From Reticulitermes lucifugus (lineage: Eukaryota; Arthropoda; Insecta; Blattodea; Rhinotermitidae): a stretch of 64,000 bases of DNA. Of the stretch, positions 1-44,714 are shown piece by piece. Within the stretch, counting starts at the first letter, position 1, and every line of letters begins with the position of its first letter. The position numbers were made by a program, and so were the translations under genes. Location: NCBI GenBank assembly GCA_026260175.1, contig JAKCWW010000413.1:19605-83604 (forward strand). Direction: 5' to 3'. The notes beneath the pieces are model-generated. The model searched no databases, was not told the origin of the DNA, and saw only the letters and a list, made by a program, of their open reading frames with translations.

Positions 1-1341
1 AACCCCCCCCCCAAGTTACGCCTATGATTCCCATAATAACTTTTAACCATTTGCTGGATTATAATTAAACTTGGCCACCAGCGGCCATCTGATCTTTTTT
101 ACTTTTAAATTTTTACCCATCTGTAATGTCAGTTTGTTGGTTGTCTAAACTTGTGAGTTGGGAGTCATTTGGCCAACCTAGGGCCATCCCAGCTTTTGCT
201 CTGGCACTTGGAACTGGTGTGAGACTTTGTGTGTAATATTTATATATCTATTTATTTCTAAATAGAAAATTTGCCACACTAAGTTATGACATTAAATATT
301 TAACATTAACTGTAAGTCATAAAATTGAATGCAACTGAAGTATGGAACTGGCATGTTTCTGACATCCAAGCAACAGTATCTAACTGCAAATGCATGATAG
401 GTGAGTTACAGTACCTTAGTGTGCAGTGGGATCTGGTTTCCTGCTGTTGCATTCCATGTGCAATTGGAATCCAGTTGCCAGTTGTGGAACGTCAACAATG
501 AACAGAAATAGAATGTAGACAGGGACATGCTGTTACAGTGGTTCCTGTGAGAGGCAAAAGCCGGATTCACAGCTGTTGATAGGCAGCTGAACTCTTTTTC
601 TTGATGAAATAAGTGGTTTGCGATCTGTGTACAGTGTCTATTGAACATGATGAAGTAGTTCAATGCAGGTGTGCACAAATCCTGGGTGCCAGGTCACTGT
701 GGTGACTAAATTTTGTATGGTGGCACTTAATATTTGTGTGGCCTCAGTGTGGAACTTGCTTCATATGACCTGTCTGGCACCTAGAATTTTGAGGTGGGCC
801 TTAGATTTTTTGGAAAATTCTTGCACCCCTGGTGCAAGAAAGCATCTTAGATGAATGAAATATGAGTATGGAGCACTGGTGGAATGATACTGACAGAGTA
901 AAACCATAGGACTTGGAGAAAACTGTCCCAGTGCCACTTCATCTACCACACATCTCGCATAAAGATGGAACCTGAGCCTCTGTGGTGAGAGAATACACTA
1001 TGGTGCACTGTGCATGTTGTATTTCCATAGCCAGTCAAGTGCTGCTATTCACATTTAACCCTTCAAAACCGTGATAACTGTATGTGCCGCCTGCTTTACA
1101 TTAAAATGCTTCATCTTGCCCTTTGAGTGTACTTATGTATAAAATATGATTTTGGGAATATATGACATTCATTTCCCTGAGGAGCAAGAATGTCTTGGAT
1201 ATTCTTAATGGATGTGCATTGTGTTTTGTGTGTGGTAGGAAGTGAACTGTTAACAATTTTTTGTATGAACTTAATGCTTCAAAGTCTTAATCACAAACGA
1301 GAACTTTTTATGAAGTGTTTTATTGTTACTTTTATTATCAG
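1..1341. other. Upstream of first visible exon
   Basis: Positions 1-40 are the reverse of a G-tract repeat also seen at 62960-63000 (ataggcgtaacttgg). A SINE-like fragment lies at 890-1012. I searched for the missing ABCC start exon and did not find it here. Confidence 0.5.
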
Positions 1342-32292
<30,951 letters not shown>

Positions 32293-32316
32293 AATAACTG
32301 GCTATAAAAATAATAT

Positions 32317-32500
32317 ACTGCATTTACCCTAATATAAGATGATATTTTTTCCTAATTCATCATCTGAAAAATGGGGTGTCACCTTATAATCGTGCAAAAA
32401 GTTGAATACATTCTGTATAGGTATTTTCTTTATAACTAAAGATTGTGAGGGGGGTCATCTTATATGCAGGATCATCTCATATTCAGGTAAATATGGTAGT
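32317..32500. mobile_element. MITE with about 30-bp terminal inverted repeats
   Basis: Left end actgcatttaccctaatat and right end (inverted) actaccatatttacctgaat. It starts 24 bp after the ABCC stop, so it probably lies in the 3' UTR. A related end occurs at 6417-6450 in intron 3. Confidence 0.75.
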
Positions 32501-34100
32501 TCAACCTGCACAGTAGTGTTATTGAACTTGGAGAGCCAGTATTAACGTTCATAACCACACTACATGCCTTGGTTTGTCAGGTGTACTGGACTTTCATTCA
32601 TTCTTGAAACAATCAAGATGCCAGAATCTGAAGTATTTGTTAAAGTTTATTGGTACTTAAAGGTCCTGTATGTATGAACTGACAAATGTATATTAGCTAG
32701 TGGTGTACGGTAGACTTACCAAATATATTTTCTGCACTCCTTTTAACACCCAAATTTTCAAATATGAATTAACTTTCACTTTGCTGTAAATATGGCTTGG
32801 AGCCTGAAACAGTACTTTAAATGTTACCCTGCACAAGTCCAAGAAACTTATTTCCTCTGCATAATAGACATCAGGTGTGTTTCTTGTTATTGGCAGTGGA
32901 TGTCAGTAGAGCCTATCTCAGACACTGACAACTACTGTCTCTTTAAACAGCTCATCAAATTGAAGAGACATGTGTAACCTAAATGTTTATTTTAAAAGTA
33001 TAAAGTGTGCCTGAAACAGTTTTAAATGTAGCTGATTTGCATATTCATTTGTGAGAACTGGTGCTAGTAGTTCTTTCTTTGTGGTGTCAAATAGAACTGT
33101 GATCAGTGAATAATAGATTGAAAAGGATGTTAGAGAATGTGGTCGTGGCCTAATTTCAGGTACTCTCCTGGCACTTACTTATAGGGACTGTGAATAACTG
33201 CAAAGAGTCTCAGTCAGGAGAGTGTCAGTCTCCAGGCCAAAATTTGAAAACAAGACCTTCTGAATATGAAGCAGAATTGCTACCAACTCATCAATGGCAC
33301 TGAATTATGGATCTAATCTTATTAAAAAAAATCTTTTAAAAAGTATTATCTTTTTCCATAAATTGACGTGATGCACCTGATTGTGCAGTTCTGTCAGCGA
33401 ATAAAAGTCCTGTCTTATGAATGAATATCCCAGATATTAGATTTCATCAAAATTTCGAAATGCAGTATGAATTTTTTTCAATCCATACTTATAACTTCAT
33501 GTGGCATTGGAAATTAATAGTCAGATGTGTAAAATATGAGGTTTTTGTGGCAATTAAGATTCATATTGTTGTCTGCAAGGTTATAAAACTGTACAGTCTC
33601 GTTAGTGCTTGCTGCATCTTTACCAATCAGGAGGGATGACATGAGTATCACGGATACAACGAAGAAGCTCCAGAAGCTGTCAGCATAGGAGCTCATTCAG
33701 TCCTGCATCTTAAGTTTTGTTGTCTTAAGAGACCGTATGCTGGCTTCTAAAGTGTACTGGCAAATGGCCTAGCATGCGACATGCTGGTCTCTGTGTTTGC
33801 TTGTTAGTAGTTTAAATGTCCATGCTAAGCCAGAAAATCTCAGGCTGTCAAGAGAGACAGTTGGCATTTAAATCATTCTCCTAAATTTTAAAAAGTCTGA
33901 TTCATTGTAGAAAACTTGATCTTAATGTGTTGATAGAATTTGCTCAGCATGCAGCTGCAACAAGGGACATATTTGGTTTTATTCTAAGAAAGTGAAAGCA
34001 TAAAATGGCTTTGCAATAGATGTGTGGATTGTGTTACAAGATGATATCATCCCAGTTACATCAACCCATTGAAGTGAATACGAGTAGATGCAAAAAAAAA
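32501..34100. other. Intergenic, possible poly(A) signal
   Basis: CpG-poor. AATAAA at 33400-33405 on the plus strand is the first clear poly(A) hexamer I see downstream of the ABCC stop, but it is 1.1 kb away and may be coincidental. No gene seen. Confidence 0.3.
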
Positions 34101-34233
34101 AGTCAAACACAACATGTCTATTGTAAGTAAATATTACCTACATAATTTTGCTACTTGTTTCAGCCTGGCCTGAAACATGTAACAAACTTATGTAGGTAAT
34201 ATTTTACTTACAATAGATGTGTTGTGTTTGACT
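34101..34233. repeat. Inverted repeat, 48-bp arms
   Basis: The left arm starts agtcaaacacaacatgtcta and the right arm ends in its reverse complement gatgtgttgtgtttgact. The centre holds gcctggcctgaaacatgt, which resembles the GAAACATGT part of the hammerhead-like motifs. Confidence 0.8.
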
Positions 34234-36235
34234 GACCTTGTTTATGTCTGTTTGGTTAATTAAAATAATGGGATGACATCTCAAAACATTGAAGTAAAGC
34301 TAGTGTTGCATATGAGGTGCCCCTTAATGTTCATACAGATAGTTAACCTACATAAATATTTAATTTAGTGACCCAGTTGAGTAGAAACTACTGAACACCT
34401 CACAACGATCATCCCCAAGACAAAATTTTTCAGCCTATGCTTGCTGTTCTGGCATATAGTCCAGGCCAACTCCCGTTAATCACCGTGTGAAGCAAATGTT
34501 TCACCACTGAACTGTTACCCAACAGCTGTTCAATGAAGACATCAGACTTCGTCGTCAGGGAGGGTCTGGTACAAGGCATTTGATTGAGAAGCGCTGCAGT
34601 CTAAGATCTTTCATTCAATAATGTGCGGCACTTTAACCTATGAGATCTGAGAGTTAAATAATTTATCTGCTTTATGTGTGTACATGCGTGTTCATCTGTG
34701 GACACCATGTTGACCATGTGTATGCATTTCCATGTCTCTGTCATTCCTGGAAGTTATGTTCCAAAAGTCCTGTCATTGTTGCCATTATGTTATTGTGAAT
34801 ATTTTAAGGTGATCCAAAATGATAACCCTTTCAAGGAGCTTACCAGTTACATTCAGTTTTGGCCCTCTTTAGACCTCTGATATTCTTTCACGCCGAACTT
34901 CACCAACGCGCTGACGTATAAAATGTAAATATTTGAAAGAGCTGACATATTTTTGGAACACAGTATGTGTGTCTAATCTTGCGTATATACAAGTGTATTC
35001 GCCTGGAACATGTATATGTATAAACTCAAGTAATTGCATGCAACCTACAATTATGAAACTCGCACTATTGCGGAAAAGTTATAATTAAACGTTTAAAATT
35101 AATGTTATCATGGTTTACCTTGAGCCGAGAAAGCTAAGCGCCTACACACGTACGACCGATAGACCCGCCTTACATAAATGTCGGAGAAGTTGCGGAACAC
35201 ACGGCGTTTTAAGCAGTCGTTTTCCGGGGTTAAGTAATTCTCCATCACGATGGGCAGTTAATTGTTTGCTAAATGATGTAGCTATATAGCGCCGAATGAG
35301 ATATAGATCACCACTGTAAGATTCAGGAAGAAGATGGACGTAACCTATTTCGATGTTGGACTGGCAAGACCGGTAACACTCAGTCTAGGCTGTAAGCCAA
35401 CTGAGATCCGAATACAAGTATAGAAATTAGGCCTAGCATTACACCAACCCATTCGATGTTGACTCAAATAATTAGAACCGTCTGAGGACCTCTGATGTGT
35501 GAGAAAGGAAATAAGAGCGGGAATTTTAAGGACAAAAGATGCAGTCAGTCTCATCTCCTGTAAACTTCCCCCATCACAGATGACTAGGCGTCTGTGTGAA
35601 TACTGTGTAGAATCCCTACGGTTCGAGAAGTAATCGCAATTTAGCGAAGAAAAGAAGATTATGACTGGCGATAATAACACGTGCTCGGCTTGTTAAGGCC
35701 CCATTTTCCAGTCAGTACGACAGACGTAGCTTTCACTTAGCGTGAGACGTAACTCGCTTGCACATATTGGTACCGGTACCGACATGTGCGGTGCGGGCGT
35801 TATCACTGTCACTGATTTACTGGGTCATCAGTCGGTGTGTGATCTCATGGCACGCTGTACAACAGGCATAATTAATTCTGAATTGCATAATTTTGACATG
35901 ATTTGCTGGCCTGTGTTATGTATCGGGAGTCCTAATATATAATATAGGAAAAGTATTGTCTTGCAAAGAAATAGATAAACGAAAATTTCGCAAGTCAGGT
36001 AATGGAGTGGGTATATGTAACAAATAGGTAATTAAATCAGCACTTTTGCTAATACGAATTTTTGTTATTCAAGTACATAGGCCTACCTGCGTTTTTCTCT
36101 TTTCGTCCGACGTGCCTAGAACTGGGTATGACAACCAAGAGTGAAACCCACCCCAAATTCGGTTGAACGTATGTCTTAAGACTTTGAAAACATAAAACAC
36201 ATTCAAGGATGACGTCGACAATTACATGTTAACGC
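34234..36235. other. Intergenic, CpG content rises here
   Basis: No coding sequence or named repeat is supported. CpG dinucleotides become frequent from about 34.9 kb. Confidence 0.5.
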
Positions 36236-36254
36236 TTGAGAGCTCAGTGTTTGC

Positions 36255-36435
36255 TTTAATTACTACCAGATTTAACACCAAACAATTCCACGCTTTGTCT
36301 AGGGGGTGTATGTCTGTGTGTTATATGGATCTGTAAAAACCCGGGTCTATTGCCCTGTACAGCATTAACTGACTGGTTTGTATAACCGAGACAGGGGTGT
36401 GTTTACTGTGCGGTACCAGCTCAATTTTTACGTAT
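36255..36435. repeat. Diverged relative of the 31.2/43.3-kb MITE
   Basis: Shares the pattern of 43317-43544: taccagatttaaca, then cattaactgactggtttgta, taaccgagac and gtgtttactgtgcggta. Its ends are decayed. Confidence 0.55.
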
Positions 36436-36944
36436 AATTCAGGTTAGTTTTCGTCTTAAAAGCTTTATCTTGGGTCACCTGTTGTCTTTCTTCGCCCCTC
36501 TTCCTCTAGTACCCCCCTCAAAGGTCTCCCTTGATTCCTTAATCCACATCTGTCGACAAAAAACACAGATTTTGTAGATATTATGACATCAAACGTTTTA
36601 CATGATTTCCCCTTCAGCCGAAATCAGTCACTGAAGTCTGCTGATGACTAGTACATTAGAATTTGAAAAATAAATTAATAAAATTAAAAAACAAAATAGG
36701 ACACTGTGATTGAGTCGTGGAACATGTAGTTATATTCGTATGTATATAAATGCAGTTGCAAACGGTGTTATGTTTTACTTATAACATGATTTTTATAGCA
36801 TAATTTTTAAAATCAAACAAATTATATATAGCCTCAGGGTCAGCCCGCCCCCCGGGTCCCCCCAAGGAAAAAAACTGGGTGCTCATCTGCCGTTGTACTT
36901 ACCTGGCGTACACTACACAGCAGGCAACACTTTTTAGGCGCGTT

Positions 36945-37415
36945 CACAAAATTGCTGGAAGCGACTATTAGCTTCGTCCTGTCTGTCTGTCCGTCCGCAT
37001 GGAACAACTCGGCTCCACAAACGGATTTTCATGAAATTTTATATTTGAGTATTTTTCGGAAATCTGTCGAGAAAAGTCAAGTTTCAACTAAAATCTGAGA
37101 AGAGTAACGGGTACTTTACATGAAGACCTATGTCCATTTATGGTAATGTCTCGCCGCATTCTTCTCAGAAGCAGAAATGTTTCAGACAAAAGTCGTAGAG
37201 AAAGTCAAAACACACATTTTATGTTCAATAATTTTTTTCCCAAAGTCATTCCGTTTATGAGATAATGTGGAAAAATACGGTAGAGCCGGACAAGCCACAG
37301 CTGACACTATAATACGGCACATGCGCGTTGCATGCCTGATAACTAAGGCTACACACACTCACAATATGTAATACTTTTGCTTTTCCACGGCAACAGTTGT
37401 TATGCGAACGCGCGT
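36945..37415 (+). mobile_element. Non-autonomous DNA element, copy 2
   Basis: Left end ggcgcgttcacaaaattgct and right end ttatgcgaacgcgc form short terminal inverted repeats (GCGCGTTCRCA). The interior matches the reverse complement of 7655-8140. No open frame. Confidence 0.75.
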
Positions 37416-39250
37416 CTGTGTTACGCTATACGTAATTACCTCTCTTGTTTATATATTAATTGACGGCTGATACATAACCAATTCCCGGAATGTAGCTGTG
37501 TTTTAAAATTTTACACTTTAAATCAGAAATATGTACAGCTCCAGGGTTGCGTGGTTGGTGCTGTCGTCTTCATACAGAATGCAGTCTTTTGGGGGAAAGA
37601 TAAGTTTCTGTCGCAACTTTATTATATAGTCGTTATTCGTTCGTGCTGTATTTATCCTCGGTTTCTGTCCGCAAAGTCTTGCTACGCGCTTGTCCAAGAA
37701 AGCCTCCTGTAACTTCTCTTGACGGACACTGAAAATAAGGAAATAAGTTTTGAGCAGGTCGGGCTGCGACTGGACTTATTACTGTAAATCATTTATGGGA
37801 TCGGAAACTCGTGCTGCATCCATGCAATAAATGCCCAACATTCTTGACCCGCGAACAAAATAAGACAGTGTGGAGTGAGAGTACCGTTCGACCGCTCCCC
37901 GCTCAGCTTCACAGGGCTAACCAAAGCGACCGGCAACCGTTTCGATACATAGTGGACCCCTCTTGGTATGGTCCCAAGGAATTCGACCATTCCACACGCT
38001 CTTTTATTATTGCTCTCATTTATCCTTAAGTTATTTATTTATTTATTGTTTATTTAACAACGTTAGTACTTCTCGCTGTAGCATGGAATGTTAGGCTGAT
38101 CAGTTAATATAATGGAAAGTAAACGGTCGCCGCCTAGTTTAAGATGCTACGTGACACTTGCTTGTAGCTGAGTTTCCCAACATTTTCTTCCATGGAGGAA
38201 AGCGTAAAATAATGTTTAATATCCCGAGGAACTCCTGCCTGTGAAAACGCTTACAGGCCAATCTTCTTTCTTTCTTTATCGTGTCCGGACCATTAAATTA
38301 AAGATTTTTTGCCCAGTATTAGGCTACGTCAAATCCTTTTTTATTTGCAAGCCATAAATCCTCGAGGGTGCATTTCTGGGGGCAGCCTTGCATGACAGGA
38401 GATGTCCCATATCTTGTACCTCTCCACAGCCACAATACAGGTCGTCGGAGTTTGTTTTGCCCCATTCAGGCCAGTTAAAGTTGGTAGCGGGGAGCGCAGA
38501 TCAATAACTGCTAAGTTACTGTAATGGGGATGTATTCGTAAAGAGCTGTTATATATATAAGCGAGCTTGCGTTGTAAGAAAAGAAAAGTAAGCATTTTTC
38601 CTGTCTTTCAAGGGATATTTGGAATTTTTCGCATTATTTCACACTTTGTATTTATTCCATGATTTCTCGCGGAACCCCTCTAGATGTTCTACGAGACCCC
38701 GGCTGGGAAATACTGGCCTGGAAGGACTGAGGAAAACTATGAATAGCTGAGTCAGGATAGTCGGACTCCTGGCCGAGATTTGAGCCCATCACCTCCAGAA
38801 TACAAAGCGGGAATAGTACTCGCTATAACGCGAAATTCGGTCGTTGAGTTTAATGATCTTTTATCAAATACGCACGTAAGCTATGAGGTGGCAAGACGAG
38901 CATAAATGGTTAATGGGTATAGTTTTGGAATGGTTGGCCGTGACCCATTTCAAGACATTCGCCTGGAGAGAAACAGAAGCCACGAACAACGTTATTCACC
39001 TTACCCGGTAAACCGACTAGCTTCGAACTGTGTACCTTATGAATACAAGCCTAGCGCTTTACCGCGACATGAGTTCGCTCTTTTTCCCTTGCCAATACAT
39101 TGTACTATTTCTTACATGGCTTCACTTACTACTTCTGGAGCTAACATAAAAATTCGCTTCGTGTCACCAACATACGAGGTTTAACGGATTTGGACGTTTA
39201 TCTTCCGTACCAACAAAAATAATGAACCGTGTTAATTAGTAGGCGTAAAT
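37416..39250. other. Intergenic, no gene recognised
   Basis: CpG-rich. A decayed tRNA-SINE head may lie near 38750-38840 (minus). Nothing else is supportable. Confidence 0.4.
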
Positions 39251-39253
39251 ATG

Positions 39254-39555
39254 CGAGGAGCCGAGACAGCGTAGTCAGTGCAGTGTCTAGGCTGCGAACT
39301 GGACTATTGAAGAGTCGTTCGATTTACGACGGGGCAAGAAATATTTCTTTTCTGCACAGTGTCCAGACCAGCTCTGGGGCCCACACAACCTCCGATTCAA
39401 AGGGTATCTGTGGCTATTTCCCCGGGGGGGTGAAGCGACCGGAACGTGAAGCTGATTACTTACCTCCGTGTAGTACCAAGGTTAAGAATGAGAGCAGCTA
39501 TACCTCCACTTGCTATATGCCTTCGTGGCGTGCACAAGGACAAATGTACGTTTAG
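39254..39555 (+). repeat. SINE, family A
   Basis: Contains gtgtctaggctgcgaactgg, accagctctggggcccaca, gtgaagcgaccggaacgtga, acctccacttgctatatgcc and gtgcacaaggacaaatgta. Confidence 0.85.
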
Positions 39556-41068
39556 TTCTAGCTATAGATGTGAGCAGGCACCTCGCTTTTGTAGACACAC
39601 CCCATGTTAGGTATTATGCGCCTATCATTACAATTCTGGTGTAGTGGGTCCCATTTTTAATCACCCTGAAAACAGTAAGATGGACGGAAAGGGAGAAGTG
39701 GATCAAAATATCTTCCGTCTGTGCCTGCAGCGTTTGTTCTAAATGTCAATTCTGTCAGTAAGTGAATGTACATGGGGAACGATGTTTGTCAGACTTATAG
39801 TTGAGCCTCGAGTACGTAAACTTAGTTCGTCAGAGGATAATATTCAGCGTTTTTATACAACAGCCGGTATTTCAAATTTAAATTTAAATATAGGCTGTAT
39901 AATCAGTGCGGCAAGGCAGACCAACAAAACAAGTCGTGACTCATATAACAGTGTGACTTTGTGTACTGTTTCGATGTATTTATGTATGTATGACTGATAT
40001 GAGCTATGTTGCTACCTCGGCATACATCGAACCTGTAATTAACTTATGCCATTTTCGCTCCAACGTATATATCCTGGGTACTTGGCTGTAATTTCAGATA
40101 TTCTGTAATTTAACTGCCGCAACGTCACTTGTGACGAGTACATTGTCCCCTACATAAACCCCCTACCCCCCCCCCAAAAAAAATACCAGAAATTAGTAAT
40201 TTATTGTGCTGAAATGAGGTGAACGCAGAGGCCAAGAACTCTGTTCTATTCTGTCAGTCGGCTTATTCGAAAATTTACCAAAATTGTATTACCAAAATGT
40301 GGAGTATCTCCTTGCTGGAAGATGAGACCAGTGCGTCCGTCCAACTTGTGTCTTCCAAACGACACTAAACACTCCACCATGTCTGCGGGTGACTGGATGT
40401 CAATGTTGAAACAAACGCGGTAACACAACAGAACTCTGCTTGAAGAAAAGCTGTAACATAGGTGTATTTATGAAACAGATGACATGTTACTTCTGCGCGT
40501 ATCTTGGACATCCCTGTTTCTCCCACTAAAGCAAAGTAAAGGAGAGGAAATGAGAATGCCACCAGACGATTTACCTGTAGTTAGTCTTTAAGCGACCAGC
40601 GTTCTGTGAGGTACTCGTCTGTCAACATCAAATTCGTGCGTCTGGACAAGTGAGCTGCTCTTCGTCATCATCCGTGAGGCTCGTAAAGGCGCCCGTATGA
40701 TGCCGTGACCACGCACTTACCGTATTCCGGTTTTATAAACAGGGCTTGTTTTGTGGGGTTTAACGTAATAGTGATACAGAATGGCACCAAGTGATTAACG
40801 AAACAAAACGATTCGAGATACAGGCCGAAGAACTCTTCACGCGACCACTTGTGAAGGAGTGTGATGTGATAGTTGCATTAATTTATATATCAGTTTGCAA
40901 AATGTGCACGGAAAATCCGTGTGGTGGGTTTGAAACAGAGTAACACGTAAGAGTTTAAAGACAGTTTACAGTGAATTGCTGTAGTTAATCTGAACGGACA
41001 TGCTGAGTGACAGGCAAGTATTCTGAGTAATGCAGACATCGGTTGGTGTTAATTGTAGCAGCAGCAGC

Positions 41069-41106
<38 letters not shown>

Positions 41107-41907
41107 TGTGTAGACATATGTATTACACACACCCACCCACTTTCTTTTGATAAAATATTTGGTGTGTTTTCTTATATTCATGACTACAGTTGCCTTGGTT
41201 TTGTGTTTTGTTAATCAATAATATTAACATTAGGCATTTTTGCATTTGCACTTAAAAGTGCCTTATTATTATTATTATTATCGTCATCATCATCCCCACC
41301 ACAGTCATCACCGTTCTTGTTGTCGTCATCTATGTTGTTTCTGTTTTTATTTATGGTAACTAGAACCCCCTTTGCATCACTGCCATCTTTTGCTATAATG
41401 AAACTTGATTTTCTGGGACAGCTTTTTCTTGGGTTTCGCGTCATGTTCATTTCTCCACGGCCGTTGTGTTATTCTTTACGATGCATACCGAATATTCAGG
41501 AAGCGAAGGAAGAAACAAGCTATTTGTTTATATGACATGTTTCTAACGATCCTTTGAATTTCACTGCTTACAAACGACGAAAGAGGCAAACTGTTTACAT
41601 TTGAACAACGTATGAACGATTCACTGTGTGCAAACTTTCCTATAAACATAGCTGGAAATTTAGTAACAACATTCCAAGGCAGGGATTATTAACATTTTTG
41701 GGTGAAGCGTGTAATTTATAGCGGCCACCGTATGGCTATACCGGGAAAGAATGCGAATTGAAATACGTGGGCTATGAATATATTTATGCTTGCTTTTATG
41801 AGGCCTTTTCTAAAACTCTTTTTTCGCACACTGTCTTATAACATTAATAAGGGATTGTATTTCAAAGTTCACCATTATTTACATCTGAACCTCTTAATAT
41901 GACGCCT
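39556..41907. other. Intergenic with (AAT)n and (ATT)n tracts
   Basis: A (AAT)n microsatellite at 41068-41104 and ATT/ATC tracts at 41262-41300. No gene is supported. Confidence 0.6.
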
Positions 41908-41910
41908 GAA

Positions 41911-42150
41911 ACAATACAGGGACTAGCCATGGGCTGAAAGACTGCGTTCTATTCCTGGCAGGAACAGACCTGTTTTTCTTCGTCACCAGGTAACAATCAG
42001 CTCTGGGGCCCACCCAGCCAAGATCTAAAGTCTTCTTTAGATTTAGATCGGGCGGGGCGTAGAGTTGAACATTTAACCACCTTGTAGTGCCTAAGCTAAA
42101 ATGTCGTGGAGGTATAACTCCTCTGCCCATACATCTTCATGACGTGGTGC
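41911..42150 (+). repeat. SINE, family A, diverged
   Basis: Has gggactagccatgggctga, tctattcctggcaggaac, agctctggggcccacccagc and ggaggtataactcctctgcc. Confidence 0.75.
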
Positions 42151-42224
42151 CCAATAATTTGAGCACGAGACTTGTTTGCAGACGTACTGCAACAACCATG
42201 TTCAATATAGGCACGTTAAGGGTT

Positions 42225-42530
42225 GGTTTGGTTATTAACACATGCGTTGGCCCGGGTTCGATCCCGGGTCAGTCCATGTGGGATTTGTGGTGGACAAAGT
42301 GACACTGGGACNNNNNNNNNNNNNNNNNNNNNNNNNNNNNNNNNNNNNNNNNNNNNNNNNNNNNNNNNNNNNNNNNNNNNNNNNNNNNNNNNNNNNNNNN
42401 NNNNNNNNNNNNNNNNNNNNNNNNNNNNNNNNNNNNNNNNNNNNNNNNNNNNNGCACAATAAGCCTCAAGGCTGCGGTGCGTCCGTAGCATCTGCTGCGG
42501 GGCCCTTCACCCCCCACCCCAAAAAAAACA
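42225..42530 (+). repeat. tRNA-derived SINE, another family, with gap
   Basis: Starts gttggtttggttattaacac. The B box is gggttcgatcccggg. An N run replaces the middle, and the right part begins gcacaataagcctcaaggct. Confidence 0.7.
42312..42453. other. Assembly gap, 142 N
   Basis: Run of N inside a SINE. Confidence 1.
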
Positions 42531-43312
42531 TGCGTTGTGACTCGTCTGAGTCAGTGGATAGTGAGAAAAACAGGACTTGGGCTTCTTTTGCATGACTTCT
42601 AAATGCATGTTGTGTTTTAGGCAGTTACGAATGTTGTGTGTGTCATAATACTAGTATTTTGGACGGGTACTTCTGAATGTTGTATATACTGTAAAACTGG
42701 TGTTGTAAGCGGGTAGTTTTTATGCTGTAATACTGGTGCTGAGGTTTAGAGTTCTGAAGCTAGTGTGTGTGCTGTAGTACTGGTGTCGTAGGCTATTGGA
42801 GACTTTAAAATGGGCGTGAATAAACCAGACACACAAAATGACACTTCGTAATGACCAGCATTTTTATCAATAATGACTGAATGAACAGGGAGGAGAGTAG
42901 TGTCTGCTTTCACTTCTCAACGAACAATGTGCGTTATGCAAGTCAGATGGACTCGCAATTGATTTGTAATTACACACACTTTTATCCTAGAATTATTCAC
43001 AGTAGGGAAACAATTATCAACTTTCACTCTAATTTCATGTGTGTATCTTATGTTCTGCGCACATATTAGTTGGGGTCCTTAAAAAACAGACCGGTTAATT
43101 GTGGGAAATTATTTACAATTCTGAAAAAGGATAAAAGATCTTCCTCTAGTAATATTTTAGGCATGTTTACAACAACCAGTTGCAAAATGGTGCCTAATAA
43201 CTTCGCTGTATCTGCTGTATTCGTGTGTAACACCTCAAGAAATGCTTATCAGATGAATAGAATTTGGTACGGTGGCCTGTTACTAAAATTTACTGGTACA
43301 TCGCAATTTAGA
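42531..43312. other. Intergenic, nothing recognised
   Basis: Includes a loose repetition of tgttgta / ctgtaatactggtg blocks at 42640-42790 (about 50-60 bp spacing). No gene. Confidence 0.4.
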
Positions 43313-43316
43313 TTAA

Positions 43317-43544
43317 CCTTTTAAAGCCTATCGGTTACTTTACCTACCACCAGGTTTAACATTCAAAAATTCTGCACGGTGCTCACATTGCGTTTATGTG
43401 TATTGTAGGGATCTCAGAACAAACAGCGACTTTTGCTTTATATAACATTAACAGATTGGTTTTGTATAACTGAGGTGGAGAGTGTTTACTACGCGGTATG
43501 CACTGAGTGATTATATAAAACAGACACATTTCTTGTTTAAAGGG
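43317..43544. mobile_element. piggyBac-type MITE, 228 bp, TTAA-flanked
   Basis: Opens CCTTTTAAAGCC and closes tgtttaaaggg with TTAA at 43313-43316 and 43545-43548. The inside is the reverse complement of 31216-31445, including accaccaggtttaacattca and aacagattggttttgtataa. Confidence 0.85.
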
Positions 43545-43548
43545 TTAA

Positions 43549-44710
43549 AATCGGACCACGGAATATGGGACACTTTATATGTAAACCTACATGGTTTTCT
43601 GCGTTAATCTCGAACATACCCAGTTAAATATTTATCACACGGCAATCTAATTTAAAAAAAAACATTAAATTAACACTGTGTAGGCCCATACCTCTTCATG
43701 GTGTGAGGCCTAAGCATAGATACAACTGTACCTTATGGATAGGCTAGCTCGGTGGGTGTACAATTTGTTGAAGTTCTGACTCGATTGAACTGAGAATCGT
43801 CAAAGGACGACTGGTGAACGACAAGCCAAGTGCTGGGTCAGTCCCGAGGCGACACAAACCGTATTCTCATTAACAGGTTCCTGTAATAGTCGTGCCATGT
43901 AACGACGTTTTGACAACCTCGACTCTGATCTGGGGGACATTCCTTACGAGCGTGTATAAAGGAATCTCAGCTGTCCTGCCTTAAGGTGACTAGAAGACTG
44001 AGTTAAACAAAACTCAACGTGTAGACATAAGCGCCGAGGCCATAGCCTGTACAGTGTCACTGACCTCATTAATAACAATACGAAAATCCGCGTTCTGAAA
44101 TTCTGAGTGCATGGGTTGGTCATGTCTGCGTCTCGGCATCGCTAAACTGCTCAGTCGGCTTCAATGACATTTGTTACATGGGATTGGCACTGACAGTAGC
44201 CAACACTTTAAACGAAGCCAAAAGTGAAGTGTGTATATTTTATTAACTACAGAACCGACCAAACATGCTCAAGAGGTGACGCTTGATACTTACATTCGGG
44301 AGGTACTGGTTAGAAATGCTGTCAAGTTACCGAGTATCCTGGGTACGGTATGTCGTGTTTTCCTCAGTCACTCCAAGCGAAGGCCAGCTTATCTTAAAAT
44401 AGACCACGACCGATCCTTCACCTGTCCATTCAAGTTAATCGAACGTGACAGTCAGTCCTTAACATTCGACGCCAAATAGCCACTGCTCTCGATACAGCGT
44501 TTTTAAATACCCTACGACCCATCAATCCATCTTGAAAAGATGCATATTGTAGGTCTGATTTAATGGCAAATACTTATTTTTTTTAAACATTTCGCACCAA
44601 GCCTGTAGGACTAACAATGTAGGAAGTACACGTAACTACACTGAACAGTCTTCGTTAAGGAACTGGCTTATCCACAGTTTGTCAAGGACTAACTCACATT
44701 TTATTAAATC
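43549..44710. other. Intergenic, nothing recognised
   Basis: CpG-rich. No repeat or coding sequence is supportable. Confidence 0.4.
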
Positions 44711-44714
44711 CAAA

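Noticed and set aside
42223-42595. Open frames crossing the N run
   Set aside because: They translate unknown bases and lie in a SINE.
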